Assembly: GCA_013368315.1 (NCBI GenBank)
Contig: JAACJM010000001.1
Span: 806,001-870,000, forward strand
DNA: 64,000 nt
Source: Tetrapyrgos nigripes
Taxonomy: Eukaryota; Basidiomycota; Agaricomycetes; Agaricales; Campanellaceae
Direction: 5' to 3'
Positions 34,254 through 45,228 of the stretch are shown here, piece after piece; the stretch's first letter is position 1, and each line of letters opens with the position of its first letter. Both the position numbers and the translations under genes were made by a program. Below the pieces are notes generated by a model. It saw only the letters and a list, made by a program, of their open reading frames with translations, made no database searches and was not told the DNA's origin.

Positions 34254-35632
34254 ATGCTTGTCTCTGGAAAAGTAGTTGTGATCACTGGTGCTTCTCGTGG
34301 TATAGGACGCGCTTGGTGAGGATTTTCTGTTCCAACCCATGTTCGAAGTTCCCGACTTTCAGTCACCTCCAGTGCGCAAGAGTTTGCGAAATACGGAGTC
34401 ACAGGTCTTGTACTACACTACTACGGCGATTCAGAGACAGAAGCAGAAGTGCAGACTTTGAAGAAAGAACTGGAGACCGAAGGTCGCAAAGTGGTCGTGG
34501 TTCCAGGTGGGAGTCTACTACTGAGTGATTTGATTGTTCTCAACCTTCGCTCGATTTGGCTCAGGTGATATCTCAGAGGCAGCTACTTCCCAAAAGGTAT
34601 GCTTCATCTGAGTTCTCTTGCTACTAGTATCATTTAACTGACCTGCTTCTTTTGAGATCGTTGCAAGTGCCGTCGAAACTTTCGGGAGGATCGATGTTCT
34701 TGTATCCAATGCAGGTCCGTTGCGTTTCCATCTTCTGAAGAGAGCTAAACAGAGCCCTTGTGCTTAGGAATATGCCCATTTGCTGAATTCTTGACGATGC
34801 CTCTTGAGACTTATCAGCGGACGCGTGCAGTCAATCTTGACGGATCCTTTTATATCACCCAAGCTGTCGCTAACCAAATGAAGAATCAAACCCCACAAGG
34901 CGGTTCAATCATAGGTAAACCAGAATGTCTACATTCTCTGTTCAAGCTATTAATGTATCGCGATAGGGATTGCATCTATATCTGCTCTCGTCGGAGGGGA
35001 ATTTCAGACGTACGCGATACTTCTTACTCGTTAAATTCTGTATTCATCTTTCTTCAGGCATTACACGCCAACTAAAGGTATGCTTCCATTCCTTGGTCTC
35101 AAATCCAATACTGAACGGATTAGCTGGCATTTTGTCACTCATGCAAAGCTGCGCCGTGGCATTAGGGAAGTACAACATTAGGTCAGTGGCCTCGATTTTA
35201 AGCCTCTTCTAGACAATTCTGTTTTCTGAAGCTGCTTTTTCTAGGGCAAACGCGATACTTCCTGGCACGATAGGTGAGTATTTTAGTTTATCGCCCCCAT
35301 CTCTACTAATCCTGCTGCTGCTTACAGCAACCGATATCAACAAGGAAGATCTTGCCGATCAGACAAAGAGAGACGCCATGATCTCCCGCACAGTACTTGG
35401 CAGACTAGGAGGTGCTTTGTGTTCTAGCCATTTCCACTTCCTCATTGCTGACAAGTAAAATATAGCACCCGATGACATAGCTGGTCCTGTTGTATTCCTT
35501 GCCAGCGATCTCGCAAAATACGTTACAGGTAAGAGTCCCTCATACCTCAAACTGGTAACCGTGTTTGATATTGTCATTCATCTAGGGAGCTCTCTTCTAG
35601 TCGACGGAGGTCTTTTCGTCAATCTACAATAA
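34254..35632 (+). CDS. Short-chain dehydrogenase/reductase (FabG/sugar-dehydrogenase-like)
   Basis: Classical SDR. The start MLVSGKVVVITGASRGIGRA carries the TGxxxGxG cofactor motif. Then come QEFAKYGVTGLVLHYYGDS, VVVVPGDIS, FGRIDVLVSNAGICPFAEF (NAG motif), TRAVNLDGSFYITQAVANQM, SIIGIASISALVGGEFQT, the catalytic YTPTK (Tyr-x3-Lys; Ser in the preceding ASIS), LGKYNIRANAILPGTIATDI, LGRLGAPDDIAGPVVFLASD and TGSSLLVDGGLFVNLQ. The Arg/Tyr after the first beta-alpha unit (HYYGDSETEAE) resembles NAD(P)-dependent sugar dehydrogenases such as L-rhamnose 1-dehydrogenase; a 3-oxoacyl reductase is an alternative. About ten introns of ~50 bp. Converges on the cupin gene 34 bp downstream. Confidence 0.88.
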
Positions 35633-35666
35633 AGTAAACGTATCAAATATCAAGGAACAAACATCT

Positions 35667-36640
35667 TTATTGCATTTCTGGCTCCAAAGCTTTTCCTTTC
35701 ACGACAGCAGGTTCAGCTGCAGATAGATTCAAAATCAGGATGTTGGTATAGTGGATGAATCAAAATTCGCGCACCAGAGGACAAAACCGACACCCAGCGG
35801 CATCGTTTGGTAGTGGAAGGGTTCTTCCATGCGTGAAGGGCTTGAAGCAATAAAAAATGTCACTGTCTCAAGTGAAACGGTCGAAAAGGTACCACTTACC
35901 GCCTCTCATCACGACCACATGTCCGGGCTGGTTCACTACAGTCTCAGACCCGTCTTCCATGCTTCACGACCTTGACTGAACAGAGAATCGTTGCAGATGA
36001 TGAAAGTGGCCACGTACATCAAAACTCCTTCTCCCTCCACTGGGAACAACATTATGATTGGTTGAGAATTTGGAAACGCACAGAGAAGACTTACACCAGA
36101 TATTGTAATCCAATGACGAGGTGCCTGTCTAAGTCAGTCCCTGGATTTGTAAAAGAGTAAAGCCCTGTAACATACGATGCTATGAAAATGATAAGCAGCG
36201 GCTATAAGGGCACGAAACAAGAGTTGCACACCATAGGCGTAATGAAACTTGGTTCCAGCTCAGTATACTGTACATTCATTCCAAGATTCGGCACAAGACC
36301 AAAGTTGGCTTCATCAATGTCCTTCTTGAAGCCATCAGCTCTGAAGCAGGATTGACAATGAGGTGTGGTGATCTCAGTATGCCATCACGATAAGCGCAAC
36401 ATACGAGGGGTTGTTGTTGTCTTTGGTGGGCAAACCATCAAAGGTCGTCCAAATTCTTCCCTTTGTCGAAAGTCCTCCAAGAAGGATCTGTGATTTTCAT
36501 CTGAATTCAGATAGGATCAAGCTGAATATCATGGGAGCAATACTGACTTCTGAGGCTACGGCTTCGTTGCTGGTAATACAACCGAGGCCTTGGTCGTTGT
36601 GACCAGTTACAATACGCCGAATTGGATGAAGTTCTGACAT
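35667..36640 (-). CDS. Cupin-domain protein (fungal MHRT-type)
   Basis: About 171 residues in eight exons, assembled by family frame. Start MSELHPIRRIVTGHND, then ILLGGLSTKGRIWTTFDGLP, FKKDIDEANFGLVPNLGMN, EPSFITPMHRTSSLDYNI, WLEGEGVLIMEDGSETVV, NQPGHVVVMRGALHAW, KNPSTTKRCRW and AEPAVVKGKALEPEMQ. The G-x5-H-x(3,4)-E-type first cupin motif is reduced to MHRTSSLDY...EGEG, and the second is PGHVVVMRGALHAWKNPS, as in the widespread fungal RmlC-like single-domain cupins found beside oxidoreductases and in secondary-metabolite clusters. Two tiny exons (about 25-33 nt) are needed to keep the barrel intact. Reaction unknown. Tail-to-tail with the SDR. Confidence 0.82.
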
Positions 36641-37067
36641 GGTGGAAGAGAATAAAGGACCTGATGGAGGATAACAAATTTGAGATTAAGCCTGGTGACC
36701 ACAGAGACCTTTCTGAAGCCCGGTGACCTGCACGTTCTGGAAAATTAGTAAATCGGGAGGAAATTTTTCGAAGTGCTGTGCCGCCCGCCGGCCCTTGGAG
36801 GTGCCGTGGGCGCTGCCCCGGACCGACTACATGAGGCAGCGATTTTCGAATGCTCTCCTGTATGCTGTAGGGAGTGACGATCTAAACGCACAATTTGTGG
36901 CTTCAAAAATGTACGGAGGGTAGATTGGGGCCAGAATAACAGATAGATTAGATTAGGGAATGCACAAAATGAATGTCACAGTACAGTTAGTACAACCAGT
37001 AAATCCCTAGGGCGCAGTGTCTAGTGAAAGAACAGTCAAAAAATAGAAGTAGATCGTAATGTATGTA
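36641..37067. other. Intergenic upstream of the cupin gene
   Basis: No gene, RNA or repeat was recognised. It holds the cupin promoter and the PEX16 3' UTR. The GC-rich part near 36770-36840 has a short open frame without similarity. Confidence 0.4.
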
Positions 37068-38363
37068 TCACTCACAATAATGATACTCATTAATCAACGG
37101 AATCCAGTCATTGAGCAAAACACCGAAGATCCCCAGTAAAGGTGTATTCGATATCTTATCCGCAATAGCCTCCAATTTCGGACTACACACTAGATGAGAA
37201 AGCTGCGGTAACGTAAAGAGAACGTAGGCTTACCGGGTGTAAGAATCCCATATCGACCCACGGAACAAATACCAAAGTATATCTCTGTCACGACGAGCGT
37301 ATTCGGAACGCTCCAGCACAGAAGAAGGAGGAGGATTACGCCGCAAAGTCCTCGAAATGACTTCCATAATCAGAATCGTCACCAGATGCGTGTTTGTGCG
37401 GCGATTGCGGGATATTAATATGGCTGTTTCAGCAGAATGAGCCTACATCGATGTACAAAGAGGCTGAACGCACCATAGACCAAAGGCCGTAGTATGTATA
37501 TGACTTCGGAGGCCCAGTCTTGAGACGATGATAGCGGCCTGAGGAGAGAAAATGACGGTTTCACTGACGAGGTGTTGAGGGCTTTTGGGAGCAGATAGTC
37601 CTCCACAAGGGATTCAGCGGACTCGGACGGAAGGGGAGGCGTGGTCAATAAGGGATGAGGTTCCAATGGTACGTGATTATTTTTCAAGTGGTCGGGGGTG
37701 GATTGAGCGGAGATACGTGGAGAAGAAGGAGCGAGTGTCGGTGATGTCTCATTGGAAGGAGGTATGGTCGTGGGGTCAAACTCTCGCTCGGGAATCGGTG
37801 CTGAAAGTAGCGGCCTGCGCGTAATTCTGAGGAGAAGGAGACGAAGAAAAGCTCTGATATGACAATTAGTCGGAAACGCTTAAAAACAGCCGAGGTAGAG
37901 ACTGACTTGATGATTTCCAACAAGATGATGCCTTTCCACCTGGTACGAGAAGACACCTTCCTACGCAGTCCCATCTCAATTACTAGTTCCGTGTAGCGGA
38001 TGACCTCTAACATGCGACCCGCCCACTTGTAGATGGAGTTTTTGTCCATCCATGCTTTAGTGAAGCGAGTATGCAATGAAGGTGGAATTAATGACCGAAG
38101 CTTGGGGTCTGACTGGGATAAATGAGTCAACAGTGTGTCATGGTACATGCTAATCATGTTCAAGGCTGCAGATACTGGAAGGGGAATATGTAAGGTGCGA
38201 GGCGGGGTAACGACGCAGACGTACGAGCTTCTGACGCGAGCTCTGCGTCCTTGAATCTGCCTGGGAGAAACCATGTCAAAGACCTGAGAGAAGACTCGAC
38301 GGTGGAGATAGTGGAGACGTTGTTCAGAAGAAAAGATTCATACGAAGCGATGGACGAGCTCAT
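37068..38363 (-). CDS. PEX16: Peroxisomal membrane protein PEX16
   Basis: Peroxin for peroxisomal membrane biogenesis. Start MSSSIASYESFLLNNVSTI, then LRSLTWFLPGRFKDAELASE (the conserved LAGRF-like region), LSAALNMISMYHDTLLTHL, KWAGRMLEVIRYTELVIEM, WKGIILLEIIKAFLRLLLL, a Ser/Pro-rich loop, PLPSESAESLVEDYLLPKAL, WASEVIYILRPLVY, RSEYARRDRDILWYLFRGSI and PKLEAIADKISNTPLLGIFG, then LLNDWIPLINEYHYCE. This segment order matches PEX16. An in-frame ATG 66 bp upstream (38429) would add 22 residues and cannot be excluded. Diverges from the coiled-coil gene at 38660. Confidence 0.85.
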
Positions 38364-38659
38364 GAAGGTAAGGGAAGAGTGTGGCACGTGGTTCAATGGC
38401 CGGGACTGTGGTACGCCGGTAAGTTTCAATCAGCTCTTGGCTCTTAGCTCAAGTTGCTTTGACAGTATCAGCGGCTTCTAAGTTCTATCAGCGTACCTTT
38501 GCATAATTACTTGACGTTATTGTTACCTACGTGCCACGGAATGTATCATTGTTGATCAAACATTGTTCCTCACGTCCAAACACGAGGACGCAGGCTTGCA
38601 ATATAATAATGTCTTTTTCCCCTGCCCAATAGCGTTCAGAAGCTCTTTGTCCAGTCCCC

Positions 38660-40103
38660 ATGTCCAAACCCCCCAAAGCCAGTGTCCCCCTTGACTATCT
38701 CCGTCCCAGTCCAGTCAGAGGCCAACTAGAACCTCAGGATCCCAAGACTACCAAGGGTTGGCGATATTTGCAATGTACAGATACACTGAACGAGTGCAGG
38801 GTACGCAGAATCGCTATGAACGAAACGTTTCACTAACTTTTCACCAGGTTCTCTTACCTCCTGCAACAGCGTCAATGTATGAACAGTTATTGAAGTTGGA
38901 GTCACTAGAGCTGGCAAAGAAGTCTGTTCCATGGGACCGTATCTTGGAAATTCGTCACTTGAAGGACAGGATGATACGCAAATGTCAGAAGCTAACCAAA
39001 GCAACACCTCCGAAGAGGGTCGGACGAGGGGAACCCTTTACATTTCAAACAATTGTAGCACCACCAGATTTTCGCCTCAAGGAAATGGAAAAATGGTTCC
39101 GTAACCAACAAATTCGCATCGCTACTGGAACTCAACGACCCGCGACTCATACGACACACATCACGACCCAAAGGACGTCTGTTCATTCACACAATCCACG
39201 CGCATCGTATTGTTGCGCAAGATGCGCTGCATCACGCACCGATAGGGACTCGACAGTAAACCCTACTCATGACACTCATGACAAGCCTGCTACAGTTTCG
39301 GATCACGAAGACGTAGATGAGCTAATTCCTTCTCTTCCCCTTCCTGATGCTGAGCATCCAGCATCACCATCCCCTCCTCCTCTTCCCACCCTTCTACGCT
39401 CACAGAGGGAGCAAGGTTTCGGCATCCCAGTTCTCTCGGAATCCCCTGAACCTTTACCGGACAATGTACCCAAACGACCAGGACTACGGCATCAACGGAG
39501 TTGTATAAAGCGCTCAAATACCGGGGACTCTGTCAAGACGGTGTCATGGGCAGATGATCGGGGTGTAATGGACCGTGTTGCGAAATTCATGAATGCTGCA
39601 AAGGAGGCAAAGGATATTGGCAAGTTGTTTTACACGCTGCTCGTCGCATGCTGATCTAACACACGACGAACACACTGACTCCAAAAGACAATGAATGGGA
39701 GGATGTCCGAGACGTTTATGCAGAACACATGGAGCTCCTTGAAGAGCTGGAGACACAAGTTCATCAAAGTTTGGAGCGGCTGGAGTTGGAGACACGCACT
39801 CTGCACGAAGTATGTGAAGGAATCAAGGAGCAGAAGAACTCTCTTCGACAGATTGTGACTCGGTTTAGCCAGAAACAGTCCCAATATCGTGACAAGGGTG
39901 CGTTCCATACCTCTCACTAGTCACCCTTATTAACTTCTGGCAAAGTGCAAGTGATGTTGGAAGAAGCAGATGGGCTACTCGCCGTGCACGGTCCAAGGGA
40001 CCCCACACGGAGACTGCACGGCATAGCACATTCCCAGAGGACACTTGAAGACCATACGACACCGTTATTAATAACGTTATTTTTTCTCCTCATGCTCGGG
40101 TAA
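38660..40103 (+). CDS. Unknown coiled-coil protein with C-terminal hydrophobic tail
   Basis: I do not recognise a family. The start MSKPPKASVPLDYLRPSPV leads to YEQLLKLESLELAKKSVPW and DRILEIRHLKDRMIRKCQKL (predicted helices), a disordered His/Thr/Pro-rich middle with CCARCAA, and VKTVSWADDRGVMDRVAKFM. After a GC-AG intron follow NEWEDVRDVYAEHMELLEEL, the coiled coil VHQSLERLELETRTLHEV, IVTRFSQKQSQYRDK and VQVMLEEADGLLAVHGP. The last residues PLLITLFFLLMLG are strongly hydrophobic, so it may be tail-anchored in an organelle membrane. The intron between KEAKDI and DNEWED uses donor GCAAGT near 39621; normal GT donors there break the frame or truncate the protein. It ends 15 bp from the CorA gene stop. 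Confidence 0.65.
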
Positions 40104-40118
40104 ATATATGGATTGCAA

Positions 40119-42510
40119 TCACCCAAAGACCTTCCCTCTCCGTCTCTTTGCTCGTGTCCACCACCATCGGACGATAGTGAGGTATACAAAAAGAGCTACA
40201 CTGGCTAAAGCAATGACGCCGCCAAACCAATGAAAAGACCCAGGAGGATCATGGGAATTTCTTGGTATGCGAACATTCATCGAGAAAAGTCCTGCGACAT
40301 AGTGAACGGGTATTCCTGTCAGAGAGAGAGAACCACATACCAGTCATTGTCTGGCAGCAGAGCACCGACATACTGACAACTGTCAAGTAGACAAGGTTCT
40401 TATCTGTCCCGGATCTTGCATCGGACGCAGAAGCTCTAAGATGAGAGAGATAAGTTGGATGAGACTGGCTGAGCATACGTTCGTAATGTGCCAATGAGTG
40501 CTGCAGAGTGAGAATGTGATCTAGTAATGCCTTGTCACTACGAGTTCTTCGGTAGGGTAAGGATACTGACCATGGATGTCACCCATGTAGATGGCCACGT
40601 CAACGTCCTCCGCAGCGGACAGCAAGCGTTTCCGAACCTGGGAGATAACTTCGGATTTGGTGGCGAGCAATCGAGTTAGGGATGTCACCAGTCTCCTAGC
40701 TTTCGCCATACGACGAAGAGTGACACCTCCATAGTTCAATATATTCTCTTTGTCCTTGCGAGAAGTTTTCCGTCTGCTTCGTAAGAACCGCAAAGCGCGT
40801 CGGTATAATAGCGGAAGAGGTGGTCGCGGAAGTGAGAACCGAGTCTGAGCAACGTTGTCCTGTGTAAAACGCGAAAGATTTTTCTCAGTGAGGGTAGCCA
40901 GGAACTCCTCCTCCTTTGAAAGTGTTAATGACGACGTCTCTTCTTGGGCAGTGTTCTCGTTGCGAGTAGCTGCGGCGACGGGGTTCTTGCCCGACATGAT
41001 AATCTCCTCTATGGCCATTATCTCAAGCTCAATCTCGTCGGATATAGGAAAGAAAGAGTCAACGATGGAATCGAGGAGGCCATGCGCAATCCAAGCTGTG
41101 AAAGGGTAAACACACGTATACCATAGTGAGTGGGTAGACTGACCAGAGGATACTTTCATAGACTTCTCGTTCGAGGTTATACGACTCCTTACTCTATCAG
41201 TGTGTTCTACCAATGCCGGACAGGTTAGAAGAATTCTGAATGAGGAGAAAACCGCAACTGACCTGAGATATCCGTAAAATGGAACTTTTATGCACTGTGT
41301 AGTCAATAATGTATATTGCGAGATTAAAAGTGTACTTACGGTACAAATGCCCTCATTAAATACGACGATGTATATGTTTGCTTCTGCCAGCAAGCTATTC
41401 TCTAGATACGCTTCGCTTGCAGGATCATTGTAGTACGCTTGACTGGTGAGCTTTTCTCGAAATTGTCGACCTTCGACTGCTCTGAAAGATATGAAATAAT
41501 AGCCTAATTTCGGGAATAGCTCCAACTTCTCCCGAGGATCTTGCGTTAGAATGTCTTCCAGTGTGAGGGGATGAAGGTGTAATAGCTGGGCGGAATGCCG
41601 AAAACATCAATGAGCCGCGATGAAATGAAAGACTGGCGATGCAACTACGCACCTTCCCAATAGCACGCATATCCTCGGGATTAGGACTCGCAACATCTAG
41701 ATGCCATGCCCCAAAGGACTCCTTAATATCAATTCTCCCTGATGCATCCTTCCCTTTGCCCTTCTTCACTTTATTCAACTTTTCGAGGTCCGTGAAGGAA
41801 GCAGCCCGGCTAGGTGCTTTAAGAGTCTCTGGAAGCATAATGTGATGATGCAGCTCGGGGTTGGGAGTCGCAGTAGGTACAGCAGGCGCAGCCTTTTCCT
41901 TCTCCTGACTTCTTCGTGACCTTTTAACCTTCTTGAGAGCACCGTCTAGCTGACTCAAGACGAGAGGAAGGGAAGAGGTCCAGATTGTACCCTGGGAGGA
42001 AGGGCCCGCTGGTGATTCAAAGGTGGAAGTGGGACGAAGAGCAGAAGGTAGGTATAATATGAACTGGCGGGGTATCACCCTGGATTCCTCACGAGCCTTT
42101 AGGAGAGAGATGCGGGCGGTGAAATCCCGTTCTGATTGCAATGAACGAATGTTGGCCAGGCTGCTTCGACGAGCTCCTCGTCTCGAAAGGGAACGAGATA
42201 AGGTCATGACTGAGTGAGAGGATGAAGATGAAGAGGAGGATGTCAGAGAACTCGAGGAAGCGTTTCCTCTCCAACGCATGATAGCATGTTCGACTTGGTG
42301 AACGACACGAAGGACACCCAGACGGCCTGCAAAGAAAGACCACGAGGAAGAGGAAGATGTAGTTGAGGACGAGTCGGGGTGTGTTGGGTCCTCTGGTTGG
42401 AGAAAGGTAGGTGGCCGCTCGCCACGATAGATGTCCGAATCTGATTCGTCGTTGAAGGTAGGAGTAGCTGGGACAAGAGAGGACTGGGATCTGTGAGAGG
42501 AGCGAGGCAT
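40119..42510 (-). CDS. CorA-family Mg2+ transporter (MNR2/ALR-like)
   Basis: A long cytosolic N-terminus rich in Ser/Arg (SSSSSSHSVMTLSRSLSRRG) precedes the CorA core: RIDIKESFGAWHLDVASPN, EDMRAIGKLLHLHPLTLED, ILTQDPREKLELFPKLGYYF, YIVVFNEGICT, AWIAHGLLDSIVDSFFPI and EIELEIMAIEEIIMSG. A helical stalk (RRMAKARRLVTSLTRLLATK, EDVDVAIYMGDIHDHI) leads to two membrane helices, LVYLTVVSMSVLCCQTMTG and GVIALASVALFVYLTIV, and a short basic tail KRRRGKVFG. The signature after helix 1 reads GLFSMNVRIP, so Ser replaces the first Gly of the GMN motif. The domain order fits fungal plasma-membrane or vacuolar Mg transporters. Several introns; the last joins TMTG to LFSMN. Confidence 0.88.
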
Positions 42511-43794
42511 GGTGTGGACACTGGCAAGTCCACAGTCAGTGAAGCTCTATGGCAGGAGCATAATTGCGTCAGGGCAAAACATGGTCACTGTATTACTCCT
42601 TTTCTAAGCAGCGTAATTAGCAGCTACTTGTGCTGCGCACGTTCTTGCTTTTTCAGCAGCCTATAGCTTGCCTATAGTAGTGATTGATCGTGCTATGCAC
42701 TGAAAGTGAGCCCTGTTTCCAGACAATTGTAGGTAAAGATTGTACCAAACTACGAAAGAAAGGCCTCTCCCGTGCAAAGCTTCAGGTCTCAGAATGAGAG
42801 ATATCTCTCTTCTTGCAGCCTTGTCTGGACTTTCCCCTCATGTGGAGAGGAGTGATGCTCATATATCGTGCCCAATTGAACAAAGAGGTAGCGCTGAGTC
42901 CTAATTGATCATGAGCCTATCCCACCGCCGAGCATCATCAGCGGCTCCAAGCCCATTTGCAAAACTTCAGAAATTCTCAGAATGAGGGAGAGATGAACTC
43001 TGTTCCTGCAGCCTCATCTGGACTCCCCCTCATGCCCATATATCCTCCCCAGCAATTAAATGATTAATGAGCCATAATTGAGCCCCAGTACAAAATGATA
43101 CACCATGATTACAAAATACTACAGGAGCCTGAGTACATTGAATGAAGTCTCTAGGGATAGATTTACCACTGCCAGTAAACATCCCTGGATTCACCACTGA
43201 GCAGTCCTCCTTCTTGTCACCGCTCCACCATACATGTGTCCCTGATTTTTGATCCTCTCGCAGGGATAGATTTGCTATTTACCACTGCCAGTAAAGATCC
43301 TCAGACTCACCACGTCCTCCTCGAGCTCCTCTTTCTTGCCTCCGCTCCACCATACTTGTATTCCCGTTTTTTGAACCTCTCGCGAGTCGCAGGATAGAAA
43401 TCCCCAGATTCATCACTCCTCCTCATTCCCGTCTCCGCTCAACTTACTACCGAAGTTTTCTTTCCTGTGGTGGGCATCTCAAGGAGAAGGAAAGCATTAT
43501 CGGCTTGCAATAGCTTGCAATCTTAGCAGGAGGAGGCCGATCCGTAGGCGCTTTCCGCTCTTGCGTCATCGTTCCGTGCTAACCAATCAGAATATATCTT
43601 TCATTTGGCAAATAGGAACAAACAGTCGTCTTTGAATGAAAAGATTAGATTAGATTTGATACACCGCTCCAACTAGCATCTAGATACTTTACATCGAGTA
43701 CGACGTGCGAAAGATACTAGCCGTGGAACCAATTACTGATTCAGCGGGGCAAGCAACAAGGTGAATGATTACAATGTAGTACCACTTTACCACT
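42511..43794. repeat. 1.28-kb gene-free region with decayed direct repeats
   Basis: No coding exon was found. Two dispersed copies of a ~90-bp sequence lie at about 42787-42880 and 42975-43058 (shared TCTCAGAATGAG, GCAGCC, TCTGGACT and CCCCTCATG blocks). A tandem set follows: unit 1 about 43153-43261, unit 2 about 43262-43390, truncated unit 3 about 43391-43440. The units share AGGATAGA, CCACTGCCAGTAAA, the TCCGCTCCACCATAC-like block and CCTCTCGC. Copies differ at roughly one base in five. The sequence resembles neither neighbouring gene and could be a relic of a repeat family. Confidence 0.7.
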
Positions 43795-45136
43795 TTACCA
43801 CAGCTTCCTCCGTTTTGCAGGTCCACCACCATCATTCACGTTGGGTCGTTTGCCTGATTGTTCCTCTCCCTTCGAGAATGGTCTAGATTTCTTTTCCTTT
43901 TGGCCGATCTTTTTTCTCCTTTTCTCGATTGCTTTCTTGACAGCTGTCTGACCACCACTTTCCGCAAGAGCATCATATCTGGCTTTCAGTAAGAGTTCCT
44001 TTTTCGCAGCTAGATGAACGACGTGAGGAAAAGCCCGGTTTTATATCGACAAACGCCACGTACAGTTTTTGAGGTGCCAGCTACCCTTTCCAGCCTTACG
44101 TTGTTCACGTTCTTCCTTTGAGACGCGATCTAGGGCCTTTTGTTCGACTTCTTCACGCCGGTCTCTGTTTACAGAACTTTCCGCCCTCTTGACGGCAAGT
44201 TCAAGGCGTTGGACTTCGGCCTCTCTCTCTGGCCTCAGGTCTCGAGGAGAGGACGCTAATAACTTTCTTGCCCTTTTCAGGTTTTCGCGGAGTGTTTGCA
44301 ATTCAGTTTTGTGGGCGTCGGTTAGAAAGCTGTAATTATTGCGGTACTTTTCAGCAGAAAATTCGCCGGACATGGTAAGAAATCTGGGATCTCTGGCTTG
44401 CTGAAAATGGTGAGCTTCAAACACGACTTTAAAGGTTTGCAACCAACATACCGGTGCTTGGACTTGAACTATAGTCCTCCGACGGGTGACCGGTTTTTTT
44501 GAAGATACCTCCGTAGGTCTGGAGAAGATATGAGTTGCAAGTAAAGCATCCATGCAAGAGCACTGACGCATGCTTGTTCTGTCTCTTGCCGATGTCTGGT
44601 CGTGGCTTAATAGACCATTCCTTCTCTTGAGGGTGAGCGTTGTCACTGTCCTCTTCTGATTCGCTCTCAGAAGAAGCCTCTGATTCCGAGTCCGAATCGG
44701 ACTCTGCTGTATGACTGAGGGCTTGTTGTGCACGTCGTAGTGCACCCATAGACAGTTCCGATAAATCTTGAAATTGATGGTAGATATACACAGAGATGCC
44801 AGGTATACAGTAAGAACTAACCGTTATTGAGGTTGCTCTTGAAAATGACATTGTAAATTAATTGTTTGCTTCGGGGAAGCACACTCACCAGAGTGGATTT
44901 TTGGATGGCCCTTCTTCAAGGCCTGAATCAGAGTCACCATTGAGATCGTCTTCGTCGACCCACTGGGCAATTCTAGGCGCGTCGGCGTCTTCATCTTCTT
45001 GTTCATCGGTCTCTTCGTCGAGAGACAGGCCCTCTACTACTGCATCTTGGTCTTCTGGATCTTTTGCAGGCTTTGAGGGTGCTTTAGAGCCTTTGGAAGA
45101 GCGTGAAGCATTTGATGAAGCAAGGCGTCGAGGCAT
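43795..45136 (-). CDS. RRP36: rRNA biogenesis protein RRP36
   Basis: Nucleolar factor for early 18S pre-rRNA cleavage. The start MPRRLASSNASRSSKGSK is followed by acidic stretches (EETDEQEDEDAD, SDSDSESEASSESESEED). The conserved core is WSIKPRPDIGKRQNKHA, TSSKKPVTRRRTIVQVQAP, ARDPRFLTMSGEFSAEKYRN, NYSFLTDAHKTELQTLRENL and a helical EEVEQKALDRVSKEEREQRK. The tail is KKELLLKARYDALAESGG, VKKAIEKRRKKIGQKEKKSR and PAKRRKLW. These are the RRP36 (DUF947) signatures. It has about five introns. Its start lies 92 bp from that of the divergent SUMO ligase gene. Confidence 0.92.
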
Positions 45137-45228
45137 AGTTGAGTGTTGTTGACTTGTAAAACTTGATTTGTACTTTTGTTTGGTTCCTTCTCTTTCCACA
45201 CCCTCCTTCGTCTTTGTCCAACTACTAA

